Below, piece by piece: positions 43,274 through 53,184 of a stretch of DNA of 64,000 nucleotides. This DNA comes from Lunatimonas salinarum (GTDB taxonomy: Bacteria; Bacteroidota; Bacteroidia; Cytophagales; Cyclobacteriaceae): the NCBI RefSeq assembly GCF_017811155.1, contig NZ_JACVCV010000011.1:124001-188000 (forward strand), read 5' to 3'. Position 1 is the first letter of the stretch. Every line of letters starts with the position of its first letter. The position numbers and the translations under genes are program-made. Below the pieces are notes generated by a model. It saw nothing but the letters and a program-made list of their open reading frames with translations. It was not told the origin of the DNA and made no database searches.

Positions 43274-44272
43274 TTAATTGACCATTAAATTACATCCTCG
43301 GAGGTCTGAATAATCAAATCTCCCCAATATTTCCAATCTACCATCCTCATCCCAGCGCCCAAGATCTTGTGTTTCCAAAAAAGCGCAGGAATGGAAATTA
43401 GCCAAATCAATAACGTTAATCCCTCCCGTTTTATGGTGCTTATACGTGAAAGGGTCATGTGGATCCCTGATTAATATGCGTACTGAATCTGGAAGATCGT
43501 ACTTGCCTTCCCCTTTGGAGTATGCTTGGGACATCATCTCCGTCATTCCATATTCCGAATGAATGAGCGACACACCAAAAGCCTGTTTCAACCGGTCATG
43601 AACTTCCTCGCGAATCATTTCAGTTCTTCTCCCTTTCATCCCTCCGGTCTCCATAATCATCAGCTCTGGAATCAGCGGGAGGTCCAAACCAGAGTCCACC
43701 AAGTCCAAGAGCCCAAAGGTTACGCCCAATAAAAGAACCTTCCTATCGGCACGCTGACCTAAAATTGAAAGTGTTTTTACCAGTTCTTGGTGATTATATA
43801 AATAGAAACCAGAATAATCCGATTTAGTTTCTCGAATGAAGTAATCTGCCATGGCAACGAGCGAGCTACCCTGCCGCTCCAGGTATGAGGGTAACAAGGC
43901 GATCAAATGATAGGTATCCAACGGACCATAAAACTTTTCAAATATCCGTCTAGCGTGGGCTAGGTAGAACCCCTCCGACCAATAGTAATGCTTACTGGAA
44001 ACTTGCCCGGTCGTGCCGCTGCTTGAATAGAATCGGCTAGCATCATCGATATTACCACAGTAAACTGCCTTGTCTTTAAAAAACGACAATGGCAAAAACG
44101 GAATATCCTCTAGGCTTTTCACGCTGCCTACGGATAACCTCCGTGCTTCAATGTAAGCGCGGTATACAGGGTTCGCCTCCGCCTGTAGCCGAAAAAGCCG
44201 AACCGCCAGGTCTTCAAATCCGTACTCTTCCAGCCTTTCAAGCGATTCTGAAAAACTTTTGAAATATTTCAT
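43274..44272 (-). CDS. LuxE-like acyl-protein synthetase / acyltransferase
   Basis: A 332-residue member of the ANL-type LuxE family. The adenylate-binding motif is YSSSGTTGQVSSKH, and the later blocks METGGMKGRRTEM, HSEYGMTEMMSQAYS and LETQDLGRWDEDGRLEIL match the AMP-forming fold. It probably activates a carboxylic acid; the substrate is unknown, and there are no lux genes nearby. It is a single-gene unit, divergent from the lipoprotein gene at 44336. Confidence 0.85.
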   Translation of the reverse strand: MKYFKSFSESLERLEEYGFEDLAVRLFRLQAEANPVYRAYIEARRLSVGSVKSLEDIPFLPLSFFKDKAVYCGNIDDASRFYSSSGTTGQVSSKHYYWSEGFYLAHARRIFEKFYGPLDTYHLIALLPSYLERQGSSLVAMADYFIRETKSDYSGFYLYNHQELVKTLSILGQRADRKVLLLGVTFGLLDLVDSGLDLPLIPELMIMETGGMKGRRTEMIREEVHDRLKQAFGVSLIHSEYGMTEMMSQAYSKGEGKYDLPDSVRILIRDPHDPFTYKHHKTGGINVIDLANFHSCAFLETQDLGRWDEDGRLEILGRFDYSDLRGCNLMVN

Positions 44273-44335
44273 CGTTATTTTAAGGGTTAAAAACTATTTT
44301 TAAACAACTTTACGGACTTCCAGCACCGTTGCTAA

Positions 44336-45022
44336 ATGAAAAAGCAAATGAAGGTAATAAAAGTTTCCTGTATCCTCCTAGTACTAGCAGGCGCGTATGC
44401 CTGCATTACACCTCCCGAGGGATTCCCTAGTATACCGGAAATCAGCTTTAATACGTTAGAATATGTAGAAACCAATGAAGCGGATTCCCTCATCGTCACT
44501 ATAAACTTCAAAGACCAAGAGGGAGATTTAGGACTAAATCCAAGAGATATAGACCCACCCTTCAATGAGTTGATCTATCCCAGGGATCAAAACGGTCAGC
44601 TTATCACCTACCGAAATAGGCCCGCAGAGGCTCCTTCGTTCAATAACCGTGACTGGATCATCTCCCCCCTCATTAACAATGTACGGGTTAATGATACCAT
44701 TTGGGTGCAGGAAAATCCCGATTATTACAATATCTTTATCAAGTTTTTTATCAAGCGGAGTGGCCAGTATACCGAGTTTGACTGGTCGGCTCCTCCTTAC
44801 TTCACTACGTTTGACGGACGTTTCCCCAGAATTCTCACCGACGACCGCGGGAGATCCATAGAAGGGCAAATACGCTATGCCATGCTTTCTCTCGGATGGA
44901 ATAGCATTTTCAGAAATGACACCATACGCCTGGAAGTCCAAGTGCAGGATCGTCAACTTCAACGCAGTAATGCGATCACTACACCGGATTTTACCTTATC
45001 CCAAGTACAAAGGAGTAGGTAA
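44336..45022 (+). CDS. Conserved Bacteroidota lipoprotein
   Basis: A 228-residue lipoprotein with signal MKVIKVSCILLVLAGAYAC (lipidated Cys23 of the full frame) and a beta-rich body. Recognisable features are SLIVTINFKDQEGDLGLNPRD and a strand-rich C-terminus. From memory this resembles a widespread Bacteroidota lipoprotein of unknown role. It may start at the Met four codons in. Confidence 0.7.
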   Translation: MKKQMKVIKVSCILLVLAGAYACITPPEGFPSIPEISFNTLEYVETNEADSLIVTINFKDQEGDLGLNPRDIDPPFNELIYPRDQNGQLITYRNRPAEAPSFNNRDWIISPLINNVRVNDTIWVQENPDYYNIFIKFFIKRSGQYTEFDWSAPPYFTTFDGRFPRILTDDRGRSIEGQIRYAMLSLGWNSIFRNDTIRLEVQVQDRQLQRSNAITTPDFTLSQVQRSR

Positions 45023-45052
45023 CTAAAAAAGAAGATTTTTCCGATTCTATTA

Positions 45053-47467
45053 TCAGTAAATTCTAGGATACCTAGTTGGGTCAGATTCATGCATCAGCGC
45101 ATATGCGATTTCCACCACATCGTCTACACTCGGTTTGGAGAAATAATCCCCATCCGAGGAATACGCAGGCCTGTGATCTTTCGCTGAAATCGTAACCGGC
45201 TGGGAATCCAATGAAAAATACACTTCTTGATTTTCAAATACTTGCTGCATCATATACGCAGAAGCCCCTCCGGGAACATCTTCGTCCGCAAAAATCACCC
45301 GGTTTGTTTTCGCAATGGATTTCCCAATTATGTGCCCTCTATCAAAAGGAATAAGTGTCTGTACATCAACCACTTCCAAGGAAATACCCATGGATTGCAA
45401 TATTTCAGCGGCATCCACGACAATGCGACACATGGCCCCGTAGGTAACCACTGTGATATCGGTTCCTTTTCGTATAACCTCAGCCTGTCCTACTGGAACC
45501 GTAAACTCGCCCACATTCGCAGGCATTTTTTCTTTCATTCGATAACCGTTGAGCACCTCGATGAGAATTGCCGGCTCATCGCCTTTCAGTAGTGTATTAT
45601 ACATACCTGCGGCTTGGGTCATATTCCTCGGCACACAAAGCAGTATACCCCTCAGAGACCCTAAAATCATGCTAATGGGTGATCCTGAATGCCAAACACC
45701 TTCAAGTCTGTGGCCTCGCGTACGGATTATAAGCGGTGCCTTCTGCCCTCCTTTCGTCCGATAATGCAGGCTGGCCAAATCGTCTGTCAACGTATTTAGT
45801 GCATATACCAAGTAATCCAAGTATTGAATTTCAGTAATAGGCCTCAAGCCTCGTAGCGCCGTTCCTATACCCTGTCCGATAATCGTCATTTCCCGAATAC
45901 CCGTATCGGTTACTTTAAGTTCACCGTGCTTAGCCTGAAGGCCGGCAAATGCCTGATTTACGTCACCGATCTTACCCACATCTTCACCGATCGCAAATAC
46001 GAGCGGATTGTGCGTCAGCATATGATCAAAGCAGGCCTGAAGAATCTCTCTTCCATCCACCATGGGAGCGCCTTCTTCGTAAATGGGTTCGATCACTTCC
46101 ACCAGCTCGGCACGTTCGGACGACTCGCTGTATAAGTGACTGCTATAACGGTCCAGGTTTCTCTTTGACTCTTCTTGATACCAAGCCATGAGCTCTGCCT
46201 TCACCTCCATCGGATCTACCCGCATGAGCCACAAGGCCCTCCGAACCGTACTCACCACATCCATACGAATGGGGTGGAGCGTCTTGGATAATTCCTTGGC
46301 AAGCTGAAAAACCTGATCTCGCTGACTACTTTGCATTGCCGCACGTCGCAACAGGCTAAGTGTTAGATTCAGGTCCTGACTGATCGACTCGGTAAAGGCT
46401 TTCCAGGCACTTTCCTTACTAATGCGCACCTGTCGCTTTGCTTCCTGTTCGATCTCGTCAAGCTCCTCCTCCGTTGCAAAGCCATTATGCAGAATATAAG
46501 CCCTGAACTGCGGTACACAATCGTATTCAGCTTCCCATGCCAACCTTTCCTTGGATTTATATCGTTCATGGGATCCGGAAGTAGAATGCCCCTGGGGCTG
46601 TGTCATTTCTATTACGTGCACCAGTACAGGAACATGCTCATCACGGGCGATAGATGCCGCCCTTTCATAAGTCCTGAGCAACCCCTCATAATCCCAACCG
46701 CGAACCACCAATATTTCATAACCAGCCTTTTCTGGGGTTCTTCGAAAGCCTTCAAGTGCCTCCGAAATACTGGCTTTGGTTACCTGATATTCATTGGTAA
46801 CGGAAATGCCATACTCATCGTCCCATACCGAGATGATCATGGGCACTTGAAGCACCCCTCCGGCATTCACGGTTTCCAAAAACATCCCCTCAGCGGTGGA
46901 CGCATTGCCTATGGTTCCCCAAGCGACCTCTCGCCCACCGTGGGAAAATTGCGTCAGGTGGTGAAGTTCCGGATTTTCTCTATATAGTTTGGAAGCATAT
47001 GCCAAACCCACTAAGCGGGGCATCTGTGCTGCCGTAGGTGAAATATCGCCTGTAGAATTTTTGATTTCCATCAGATTCTTCCAGCTGCCATCCGGGTTTA
47101 GCGATCGGGTGGCAAAATGACTATTCATCAGCCTTCCTGCCGAAGAAGGATCACGTTCTACACTGGTGTGGGCATACATCTGAGCAAAATACTGCTCTAC
47201 TGTAAGCTCTCCAATGGCCATCATAAACGTCTGATCCCGGTAATATCCCGACCTAAAATCGCCATATTCAAAATACCGCGCCATCGCTATCTGCGCCAAC
47301 TCTTTGCCATCGCCAAATATGCCAAACTTGGCCTTGCCCATGAATACTTCCTTCCTGCCCATCAACGACGCATGCCTACTAAGCATCGCCAAACGGTAAT
47401 CTTCGATGACCTGACCGCGATCTATTTCCACCCTTTCTCTCCGATATGACGTGGTTGTTTCTTCCAT
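45053..47467 (-). CDS. Fused E1 alpha/beta 2-oxoacid dehydrogenase
   Basis: An 804-residue thiamine-diphosphate enzyme joining the alpha (about 20-400) and beta (about 470-804) subunits of branched-chain 2-oxoacid or related dehydrogenase E1. The beta half has GEDVGKIGDVNQAFAGL, DTGIREMTIIGQGIGTALRG and VVDVQTLIPFDRGHI. In the alpha half the metal motif, usually GDG, reads GNAS (Asn188), and the usual Asn of the second half-motif is Asp217 (WDDEYGIS). The substitutions are reciprocal, so metal binding may be kept. No E2 or E3 gene is adjacent. The gene is divergent from ald. Confidence 0.9.
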   Translation of the reverse strand: MEETTTSYRRERVEIDRGQVIEDYRLAMLSRHASLMGRKEVFMGKAKFGIFGDGKELAQIAMARYFEYGDFRSGYYRDQTFMMAIGELTVEQYFAQMYAHTSVERDPSSAGRLMNSHFATRSLNPDGSWKNLMEIKNSTGDISPTAAQMPRLVGLAYASKLYRENPELHHLTQFSHGGREVAWGTIGNASTAEGMFLETVNAGGVLQVPMIISVWDDEYGISVTNEYQVTKASISEALEGFRRTPEKAGYEILVVRGWDYEGLLRTYERAASIARDEHVPVLVHVIEMTQPQGHSTSGSHERYKSKERLAWEAEYDCVPQFRAYILHNGFATEEELDEIEQEAKRQVRISKESAWKAFTESISQDLNLTLSLLRRAAMQSSQRDQVFQLAKELSKTLHPIRMDVVSTVRRALWLMRVDPMEVKAELMAWYQEESKRNLDRYSSHLYSESSERAELVEVIEPIYEEGAPMVDGREILQACFDHMLTHNPLVFAIGEDVGKIGDVNQAFAGLQAKHGELKVTDTGIREMTIIGQGIGTALRGLRPITEIQYLDYLVYALNTLTDDLASLHYRTKGGQKAPLIIRTRGHRLEGVWHSGSPISMILGSLRGILLCVPRNMTQAAGMYNTLLKGDEPAILIEVLNGYRMKEKMPANVGEFTVPVGQAEVIRKGTDITVVTYGAMCRIVVDAAEILQSMGISLEVVDVQTLIPFDRGHIIGKSIAKTNRVIFADEDVPGGASAYMMQQVFENQEVYFSLDSQPVTISAKDHRPAYSSDGDYFSKPSVDDVVEIAYALMHESDPTRYPRIY

Positions 47468-47801
47468 CTCAAATTCTACTTACGAATAACTAGCGAATGA
47501 AAACAAAAAATCCTATTGCTCCAAAAATACTGAAATTTGTGACTATTCCCAATTTATGATTGGAATATTTTCGATACTCCATATGTAAAAATTCTGTTTA
47601 AGATACCGTACGCATTTAAAAACAGTATTATATTTGGATTTATCAAAACTGTACACCAACTTGTACCATCGCTACACGTATGAAAAAGGCGAGCACCTGT
47701 CTACCATTCATTGAACATTCCAAACATTCAGCTCGTGAACGTAATCGCTTGATTTAGTTATATTTCAGAACAACCCTAACACACCATTAATCTGCATAGA
47801 A
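47468..47801. other. Divergent control region between E1 and ald
   Basis: An AT-rich gap of 334 bp. On the plus strand TATATTTG at 47629-47636 is a full -7 match, 165 bp before the ald ATG, so ald probably has a long leader. A 25-codon ATG frame near 47680 is too short to call. I see nothing else. Confidence 0.45.
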
Positions 47802-48917
47802 ATGAAAATCGGAGTTCCCAAGGAAATCAAAAACAACGAAAACAGGGTCGCTTTGACACCTGCCGGAGCCAAAGAGCTCTCCAAACGCGGGCATGAAGTT
47901 TTTGTCCAGCAACATGCCGGTATAGGAAGCGGCTTTTCCGACAGCCAATACCTTCAAGCAGGGGCCACCGTCCTTCCGTCCATAGAAGAAGTGTATACGG
48001 TTGCAGAGATGATTCTCAAGGTAAAGGAGCCCATCGAACAGGAGTATAGCCTGATAAGACGGGATCAGTTACTCTTTACCTATTTCCATTTTGCTTCGTA
48101 TGAACCCCTGACAAGGGCAATGATCGAAAGCGGGGCGGTTTGCCTTGCCTATGAGACTGTGGAAAAATCAGATAAGAGTTTACCCCTATTGATCCCAATG
48201 TCGGAGGTAGCCGGGCGGATGGCCATTCAAAAAGGTGCAAATTACCTCGAAAAACCTTTAGGAGGGCGAGGGATTTTATTGGGTGGGGTCCCCGGTACCC
48301 TTCCGGCAAAAGTCCTGATCCTAGGCGGAGGTATCGTGGGAACACATGCCGCTTGGATGGCGGCTGGACTCGGTGCTGATGTCACGATTTTAGACGTTTC
48401 CTTGCCAAGAATGCGGCACCTAGCGGATATCATGCCTGCCAATGTAAATACCATGATGTCAAATGAGTTTAACATCCGGAAATTACTTCCAACAGCCGAC
48501 CTGGTAGTTGGTGCGGTACTGATACCGGGTGCAAAGGCACCTCACCTGATTACCAGGGACATGTTGGCCTTGATGAATCCTGGCACGGTACTGGTGGACG
48601 TCGCAGTGGATCAGGGCGGGTGCATTGAAACCTGCAGGCCTACCACACATGAAAATCCCACCTACGTGATTGACGGCGTGCTCCACTACTGTGTGGCCAA
48701 TATGCCAGGAGCCGTCCCTTACACTTCTACTTTGGCGTTGACAAACGCCACCCTGCCGTACGCCCTGGAACTGGCAGACAAAGGATGGAAAGATGCTTGC
48801 CGAACACATCAAGACCTGTGCTCGGGATTAAATATAATCCGAGGCAAAGTCGTCTACCAGGCAGTAGCGGACACTTTTGGCCTCACATACACTCCTGTAG
48901 CAGACTTTCTCCGCTAA
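47802..48917 (+). CDS. ald: Alanine dehydrogenase
   Basis: A 371-residue NAD-dependent enzyme interconverting alanine and pyruvate plus ammonia. Hallmarks are MKIGVPKEIKNNENRVALTP, the substrate-site Lys and His (VKVKEP region and FTYFHFAS), the Rossmann loop LGGGIVGTHAAWMAAGLGA, and DVAVDQGGCIET. It is followed by a strong bidirectional terminator. Confidence 0.96.
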   Translation: MKIGVPKEIKNNENRVALTPAGAKELSKRGHEVFVQQHAGIGSGFSDSQYLQAGATVLPSIEEVYTVAEMILKVKEPIEQEYSLIRRDQLLFTYFHFASYEPLTRAMIESGAVCLAYETVEKSDKSLPLLIPMSEVAGRMAIQKGANYLEKPLGGRGILLGGVPGTLPAKVLILGGGIVGTHAAWMAAGLGADVTILDVSLPRMRHLADIMPANVNTMMSNEFNIRKLLPTADLVVGAVLIPGAKAPHLITRDMLALMNPGTVLVDVAVDQGGCIETCRPTTHENPTYVIDGVLHYCVANMPGAVPYTSTLALTNATLPYALELADKGWKDACRTHQDLCSGLNIIRGKVVYQAVADTFGLTYTPVADFLR

Positions 48918-48919
48918 TC

Positions 48920-48953
48920 ATAAAAAGGCCCTGCAATCCCAGGGCCTTTTTAT
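48920..48953. terminator. Bidirectional terminator after ald
   Basis: AAAAAGGCCCTG and CAGGGCCTTTTT form a 12-bp stem with a short loop, with A and T runs on both sides. It ends ald and insulates hemN. Confidence 0.93.
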
Positions 48954-48965
48954 GACATCTATCAG
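48952..48965. promoter_or_regulatory. Near-match Fnr-like site upstream of hemN
   Basis: ATGAC-ATCT-ATCAG differs at one end base from the ATGAY-N4-RTCAT pattern found at three other sites in the window. It is 72 bp before the hemN ATG. A GAAATTTG at 49010-49017 could be the promoter -7 box. Confidence 0.4.
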
Positions 48966-49037
48966 TTTTTAACAGCGCCTTAATCATGAATTGATCGGGC
49001 TTCTCGGACGAAATTTGTCGCCAAAGGAAAACACGCT

Positions 49038-50396
49038 ATGCAGACTCATGCTACTCCCGATCTCATCAAGAAGTACAATGTACCGGCCCCTCGATACACC
49101 AGCTATCCGCCAGTACCATTTTGGAAAAACGATGTCGACTCTTCAAATTGGCATCTTGCGATAAAAGAGGCTTACAATCACTTTGGCGAAGAGGAGGGCA
49201 TCAGCCTGTATATCCATTTGCCCTACTGTGAGAACCTCTGCACCTACTGCGGGTGCAACAAACACATCACCAAAAACCATTCGGTGGAAATCTCCTACAT
49301 TTCTTCGGTGATGAAAGAATGGGAGAACTATGTTTCCTTGCTCCCGCCAAACCCTAAATTATCAGGCATACATCTAGGCGGAGGCACGCCGACCTTCTTT
49401 TCTCCGGAATCCCTAAGTACCCTCATTCGGCACATCACCCGGCACGTTGAAGTGATGCCCCATGCGGAATTTAGCTTCGAGGGGCATCCTAACAATACCA
49501 CAAGAGATCACCTGAAAGCCCTTTTCGAAGTTGGTTTTACTCGGGTAAGCTACGGTATACAGGATTTTGATCTGAATGTTCAAAAAGCCATACATCGGAT
49601 TCAACCATTTGAAAAAGTAGCCGAAGTAACCCAAATAGCTAGAGAGATCGGGTACGATTCCATTAACTTTGATTTGATCTACGGGCTTCCACACCAAACG
49701 CAGGAAACCATTCGGAATACCTTTCTAGGGGTTCAAGAGCTCAGGCCGGATCGAATAGCCTTTTACAGCTATGCCCATGTCCCCGAAGCCTTCCCGGCCC
49801 AAAGAAGTTTTGAAAAATTCCTGCCCCTGGAAAACGAAAAGCGATCGCTGTATGAAACAGGGCGTTACCTACTTTCGGATATGGGCTACATGGAAATTGG
49901 CATGGACCACTTCGCCCTTCCGAACGACCCACTAAGCCTGGCAAAAGAAAACAAAACGTTGCACCGCAATTTCATGGGTTATACTACGAAACCTTCGAAG
50001 ATCCTGATTGGCCTCGGTAACAGTGCCATCAGTGATGTATTCTTTGCCTACGCACAAAATGAAAAGAAAATAGAATCCTATAAGTTGCGTATCCTCGAAG
50101 GAAAATCCCCTATAGTGAAAGGCCATATGCTTACTACGGAAGACATCCCGTTAAAACAGCTGATCCTTTCGCTTATCTGCAATCACGAGGCCGAGTGGCC
50201 TGCAGGGTATTCTCCATTTGCAAGGGAAGAATGGTTGATATCATTGAGCAACTTCCGTGCGGAAGGACTTTTGGATTTTGATGCAAAGGGAATTGTGATT
50301 CGGGAAAAGGGTATCGCCTTTATCAGAAACATTTGCATGGTCTTTGACCCTTATTTACAGCGATCAAAAAACGTAGGGTTTAGCAAAGCTATCTAA
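49038..50396 (+). CDS. hemN: Oxygen-independent coproporphyrinogen III oxidase
   Basis: A 452-residue radical-SAM enzyme that decarboxylates coproporphyrinogen III to protoporphyrinogen IX without O2. The cluster ligands are Cys64, Cys68 and Cys71 (YCENLCTYCGCN), with the GGGTPTFF and RVSYGIQDF motifs and the C-terminal HemN domain. N-terminal YTSYPP matches true HemN rather than HemW. Haem made here would supply the adjacent cbb3 oxidase, and the Fnr-like site upstream suggests low-oxygen induction. Confidence 0.95.
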   Translation: MQTHATPDLIKKYNVPAPRYTSYPPVPFWKNDVDSSNWHLAIKEAYNHFGEEEGISLYIHLPYCENLCTYCGCNKHITKNHSVEISYISSVMKEWENYVSLLPPNPKLSGIHLGGGTPTFFSPESLSTLIRHITRHVEVMPHAEFSFEGHPNNTTRDHLKALFEVGFTRVSYGIQDFDLNVQKAIHRIQPFEKVAEVTQIAREIGYDSINFDLIYGLPHQTQETIRNTFLGVQELRPDRIAFYSYAHVPEAFPAQRSFEKFLPLENEKRSLYETGRYLLSDMGYMEIGMDHFALPNDPLSLAKENKTLHRNFMGYTTKPSKILIGLGNSAISDVFFAYAQNEKKIESYKLRILEGKSPIVKGHMLTTEDIPLKQLILSLICNHEAEWPAGYSPFAREEWLISLSNFRAEGLLDFDAKGIVIREKGIAFIRNICMVFDPYLQRSKNVGFSKAI

Positions 50397-50421
50397 TAAA
50401 AACACCGGATTGACACGGTAC

Positions 50422-51126
50422 TCACTCACACAGGGTCATTTCTGTCTGATCCTGCTTAGCTCCAGCCATATCCAATATTGGACTGACATAATGTATTCCC
50501 AACCCGAGTCCTCTGACGATGAAAAGAATACCTACGAACACCGCGAAATAGGGAAGTAAGCCGTACATCCTCTCCCGGACATTTCCGGAAATCACCCCTT
50601 GGGACAGCATCAAAACTAACAGTAATGGCACGGTACCAATTCCAAACACCATCATGTATGCCGCCCCAAGCAAAGGACTTTGTAACGCCAGGGAAGCTGC
50701 CAACGCCACATACACCATTCCGCAAGGCAATAACCCATTCAAAAGTCCTGTGATAAAAAAGGCTGAAAGGCCACGCTTTTTTAGATAAATGCCCAAAGAG
50801 GTTTTTAGTTTATTGATCGTGCCAAACATGCCCACTTTGCCCAACCATCTTTCAGACTTCCGATAAAAAAACGCCATCAAAATTATCAATCCGCCCAACA
50901 AGACTGAAAGCCACTGCTGAAAACCCGCCAAACCCAACGTAAATCCCACCAGCCCGACAACGCCTCCCATAAATGAGTAGGTTATCGCCCGCCCCGCATT
51001 GTACGCCAGCTTGTTCAGTAGGAAACGGCTCCTATCATTGGCCGAAACGGCCAAAGCGATTGGCCCACACATTCCTACACAGTGGAAGGATCCCAAAAAA
51101 CCAAGGAGAAACGCCGTCCAAACCAT
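50422..51126 (-). CDS. SafE/TauE-like membrane protein of the cbb3 cluster
   Basis: A 234-residue polytopic protein with GSFHCVGMCGPIALA near its N-terminus and NGLLPCGMVYVALAASLA later, the marks of the TauE/SafE-like family found beside cco genes. A copper or metal-handling role in oxidase assembly is likely from context; no transport activity can be read from sequence. It starts 1 bp after fixH, at the end of the cco operon. Confidence 0.8.
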   Translation of the reverse strand: MVWTAFLLGFLGSFHCVGMCGPIALAVSANDRSRFLLNKLAYNAGRAITYSFMGGVVGLVGFTLGLAGFQQWLSVLLGGLIILMAFFYRKSERWLGKVGMFGTINKLKTSLGIYLKKRGLSAFFITGLLNGLLPCGMVYVALAASLALQSPLLGAAYMMVFGIGTVPLLLVLMLSQGVISGNVRERMYGLLPYFAVFVGILFIVRGLGLGIHYVSPILDMAGAKQDQTEMTLCE

Positions 51127-51127
51127 C

Positions 51128-51553
51128 TTACAGGGTTACTTTTTCCTCCTGAAAATACGACTTACCATCGGCAGACCAAGTAAGCTTTATCAGCCAATAC
51201 CCCGGTTTCAAGTCCTTTAGATCCACAAACTGCGAATGCTCATCTCCAATCTCCAGTTCCAGTCTCTGATCTAATCGTGCATCGGAGGGTCTGAAAAGGT
51301 GAAGCTCCCCTTTTGCGCCTACCGGAAGGTGCAGATCGACTCCTTTAGCCTGACCGTCAAAGGTAAACGCAGCAAGCCCCAATGATTTGGCGTTGTCCAC
51401 TTTATCGATATGCTCCTGATACCTAATTTCCTCCTCGTAATAGTTTTGCGTGACCAGGTGCAGGTCATCTTGTTTCATACAGATGGTGACCATGCTGATG
51501 ATAATTGCAGCAAACGCCACAAACGTCAATACAATTCCTTTTCCCCAATCCAT
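51128..51553 (-). CDS. ccoH: FixH/CcoH-family assembly protein
   Basis: A 141-residue protein with one N-terminal membrane helix (about 5-25) and a periplasmic beta-domain, as in FixH/CcoH. Motifs are QDDLHLVTQNYYEEEIRYQE and the C-terminal LKPGYWLIKLTWSADGKSYF. CcoH is needed for cbb3 oxidase assembly. It lies downstream of ccoG across a 153-bp gap that contains a hairpin (51651-51670). Confidence 0.85.
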   Translation of the reverse strand: MDWGKGIVLTFVAFAAIIISMVTICMKQDDLHLVTQNYYEEEIRYQEHIDKVDNAKSLGLAAFTFDGQAKGVDLHLPVGAKGELHLFRPSDARLDQRLELEIGDEHSQFVDLKDLKPGYWLIKLTWSADGKSYFQEEKVTL

Positions 51554-51650
51554 TTTTTTTCGTTTAATGATGCTTTATACCTGCTTGAATTCATGTGTCT
51601 ATAATTTTCCTAAGCGGTCAGAACATGTCCTGATCAGAATCTGGAGAATC

Positions 51651-51670
51651 CCTGCCTTCCGGGAGGCAGG
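51651..51670. repeat. Short inverted repeat in the ccoG-ccoH gap
   Basis: CCTGCCTTCC/GGGAGGCAGG forms a stem of 8 to 10 bp with almost no loop. No T-run follows on either strand. It may be a palindromic repeat unit or an mRNA-stability element. Confidence 0.5.
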
Positions 51671-51706
51671 CTCGATTTCATGAGTCCAGCTCTTTACCTC
51701 TTCGTA

Positions 51707-53122
51707 TCAGTTTACAGGACCCACAAAACTTGTCTTAACCTTATCGATTACCTCTCCGTTTTGCAGCAGCAACAAGGTGATATTTTCCTGATTGACCACC
51801 ATGCTTTCTTTACTTTTGGTTACAAAAAACCGGCCCTCAAATTTGGTTTGTCCTTCGAGGTTCCAATTGGTATCGCCGACGACCTCCACTTGAAAAGCTC
51901 CGTCCTCGGCCACCAAGGCTACCTGCTGCTGATCGAATGTCTTATTTATAAAGGTCACTTCATACAGGTTACTGATCAATCCGCCTTCTCTTTCCTGATA
52001 GGTCATACCTCTAAAACGTGTCACGGTCGCTTCCAAATCCGTCCGGGTGGTCAGTAACCCTACGAAAGCCATCACCAACAAAACCAATATTACCGTGTAA
52101 CCTTTCACCCTTGAGGTGATCAGCTTCTGAAAGCCCTCCTTAATGCTCGTCTCAGAAGCATATCGGATTAAGCCCTTGGGACGGTCTACCTTCTCCATCA
52201 CCTCGTCACATACATCGATACAGGCCGTGCAATTGACACATTCCATTTGAACACCGTTTCGGATGTCAATACCCGTAGGACATACCTGCACGCAGAGCGA
52301 ACAGTCAATGCAGTCTCCAAGCGCCGGGGCTTCGGTACTCACGTTCTTTCGAATCATCCCCCTTGGTTCACCTCTCACGTAGTCGTAGGCCACGTTGATG
52401 GAGTTGTTATCCAACAAAACTCCCTGTAAACGCCCATAAGGACAAACTACCAAACAGGCCTGCTCCCGAAACCAAGAAAATACGAACAAGAAGATCCCCG
52501 TGAACGCCATCAGCCCAATAAACCCAGCCATATTCTCGGCGGGAGGTTGACTTACAATCTCTTTGACGCGATCAATCCCGATCAGGTAAGCCATTACGGT
52601 ATGGGAAATCAATAGCGATATCAGGACGAAAATGGTCATCTTGATGCCCTTTTTTCGGATCTTCTCCCCATTCCAAGGCATGGCGTTCAGTTTACGTTGC
52701 TGATTGGCATCCCCTTCGATCCAATATTCGATTTTTCGAAAGACCATCTCCATAAACAGCGTTTGAGGACAGGCCCAGCCGCAAAATACCCGCCCGTAAA
52801 CCACCGTAAAAAGTATGATAAACAAGACTAAAATCAACAGCAGAAAAATGAGCAAATAAGTATCCTGCGGCCAAAAGACTGCACCGAAAATAATGAATTT
52901 TCGCTCGAAGACGTTAAACATCAACCAAGGCCTCCCATTGATGTGAATAAATGGACCGGCAAACAAGATGGCCAGTAGCACCCAGGAAAGGTAGGTTCTC
53001 CAGCGATAGAATTTACCCGAAACCTTTTTGGGGTAAATCCAATTTCGCTTTCCATCCTCCTGCACGGTCGCAAGAGCATCCCTGAATTTATCTGGCTGAA
53101 TATGTGGATTATTTTTACTCAT
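51707..53122 (-). CDS. ccoG: Cytochrome oxidase accessory protein CcoG
   Basis: A 471-residue membrane ferredoxin-like protein used in copper delivery to cbb3 oxidase. It has several membrane helices, a CGWACPQTLF motif, two 4Fe-4S clusters (CIDCSLCVQVCPTGID and CVNCTACIDVCDEV) and a C-terminal FixG-type Ig-like domain. It lies 62 bp after ccoP in the operon. Confidence 0.95.
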   Translation of the reverse strand: MSKNNPHIQPDKFRDALATVQEDGKRNWIYPKKVSGKFYRWRTYLSWVLLAILFAGPFIHINGRPWLMFNVFERKFIIFGAVFWPQDTYLLIFLLLILVLFIILFTVVYGRVFCGWACPQTLFMEMVFRKIEYWIEGDANQQRKLNAMPWNGEKIRKKGIKMTIFVLISLLISHTVMAYLIGIDRVKEIVSQPPAENMAGFIGLMAFTGIFLFVFSWFREQACLVVCPYGRLQGVLLDNNSINVAYDYVRGEPRGMIRKNVSTEAPALGDCIDCSLCVQVCPTGIDIRNGVQMECVNCTACIDVCDEVMEKVDRPKGLIRYASETSIKEGFQKLITSRVKGYTVILVLLVMAFVGLLTTRTDLEATVTRFRGMTYQEREGGLISNLYEVTFINKTFDQQQVALVAEDGAFQVEVVGDTNWNLEGQTKFEGRFFVTKSKESMVVNQENITLLLLQNGEVIDKVKTSFVGPVN

Positions 53123-53184
53123 TTTTGACTGCCCGTAGGCTAAAGACGTTACCGGGAAGCTATCCCCGGTAACGTCGGTTCAAC

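Noticed and set aside
47680-47757. 25-codon ATG frame before ald
   Set aside because: No enrichment for any amino acid and no hairpin; it does not look like a leader peptide.
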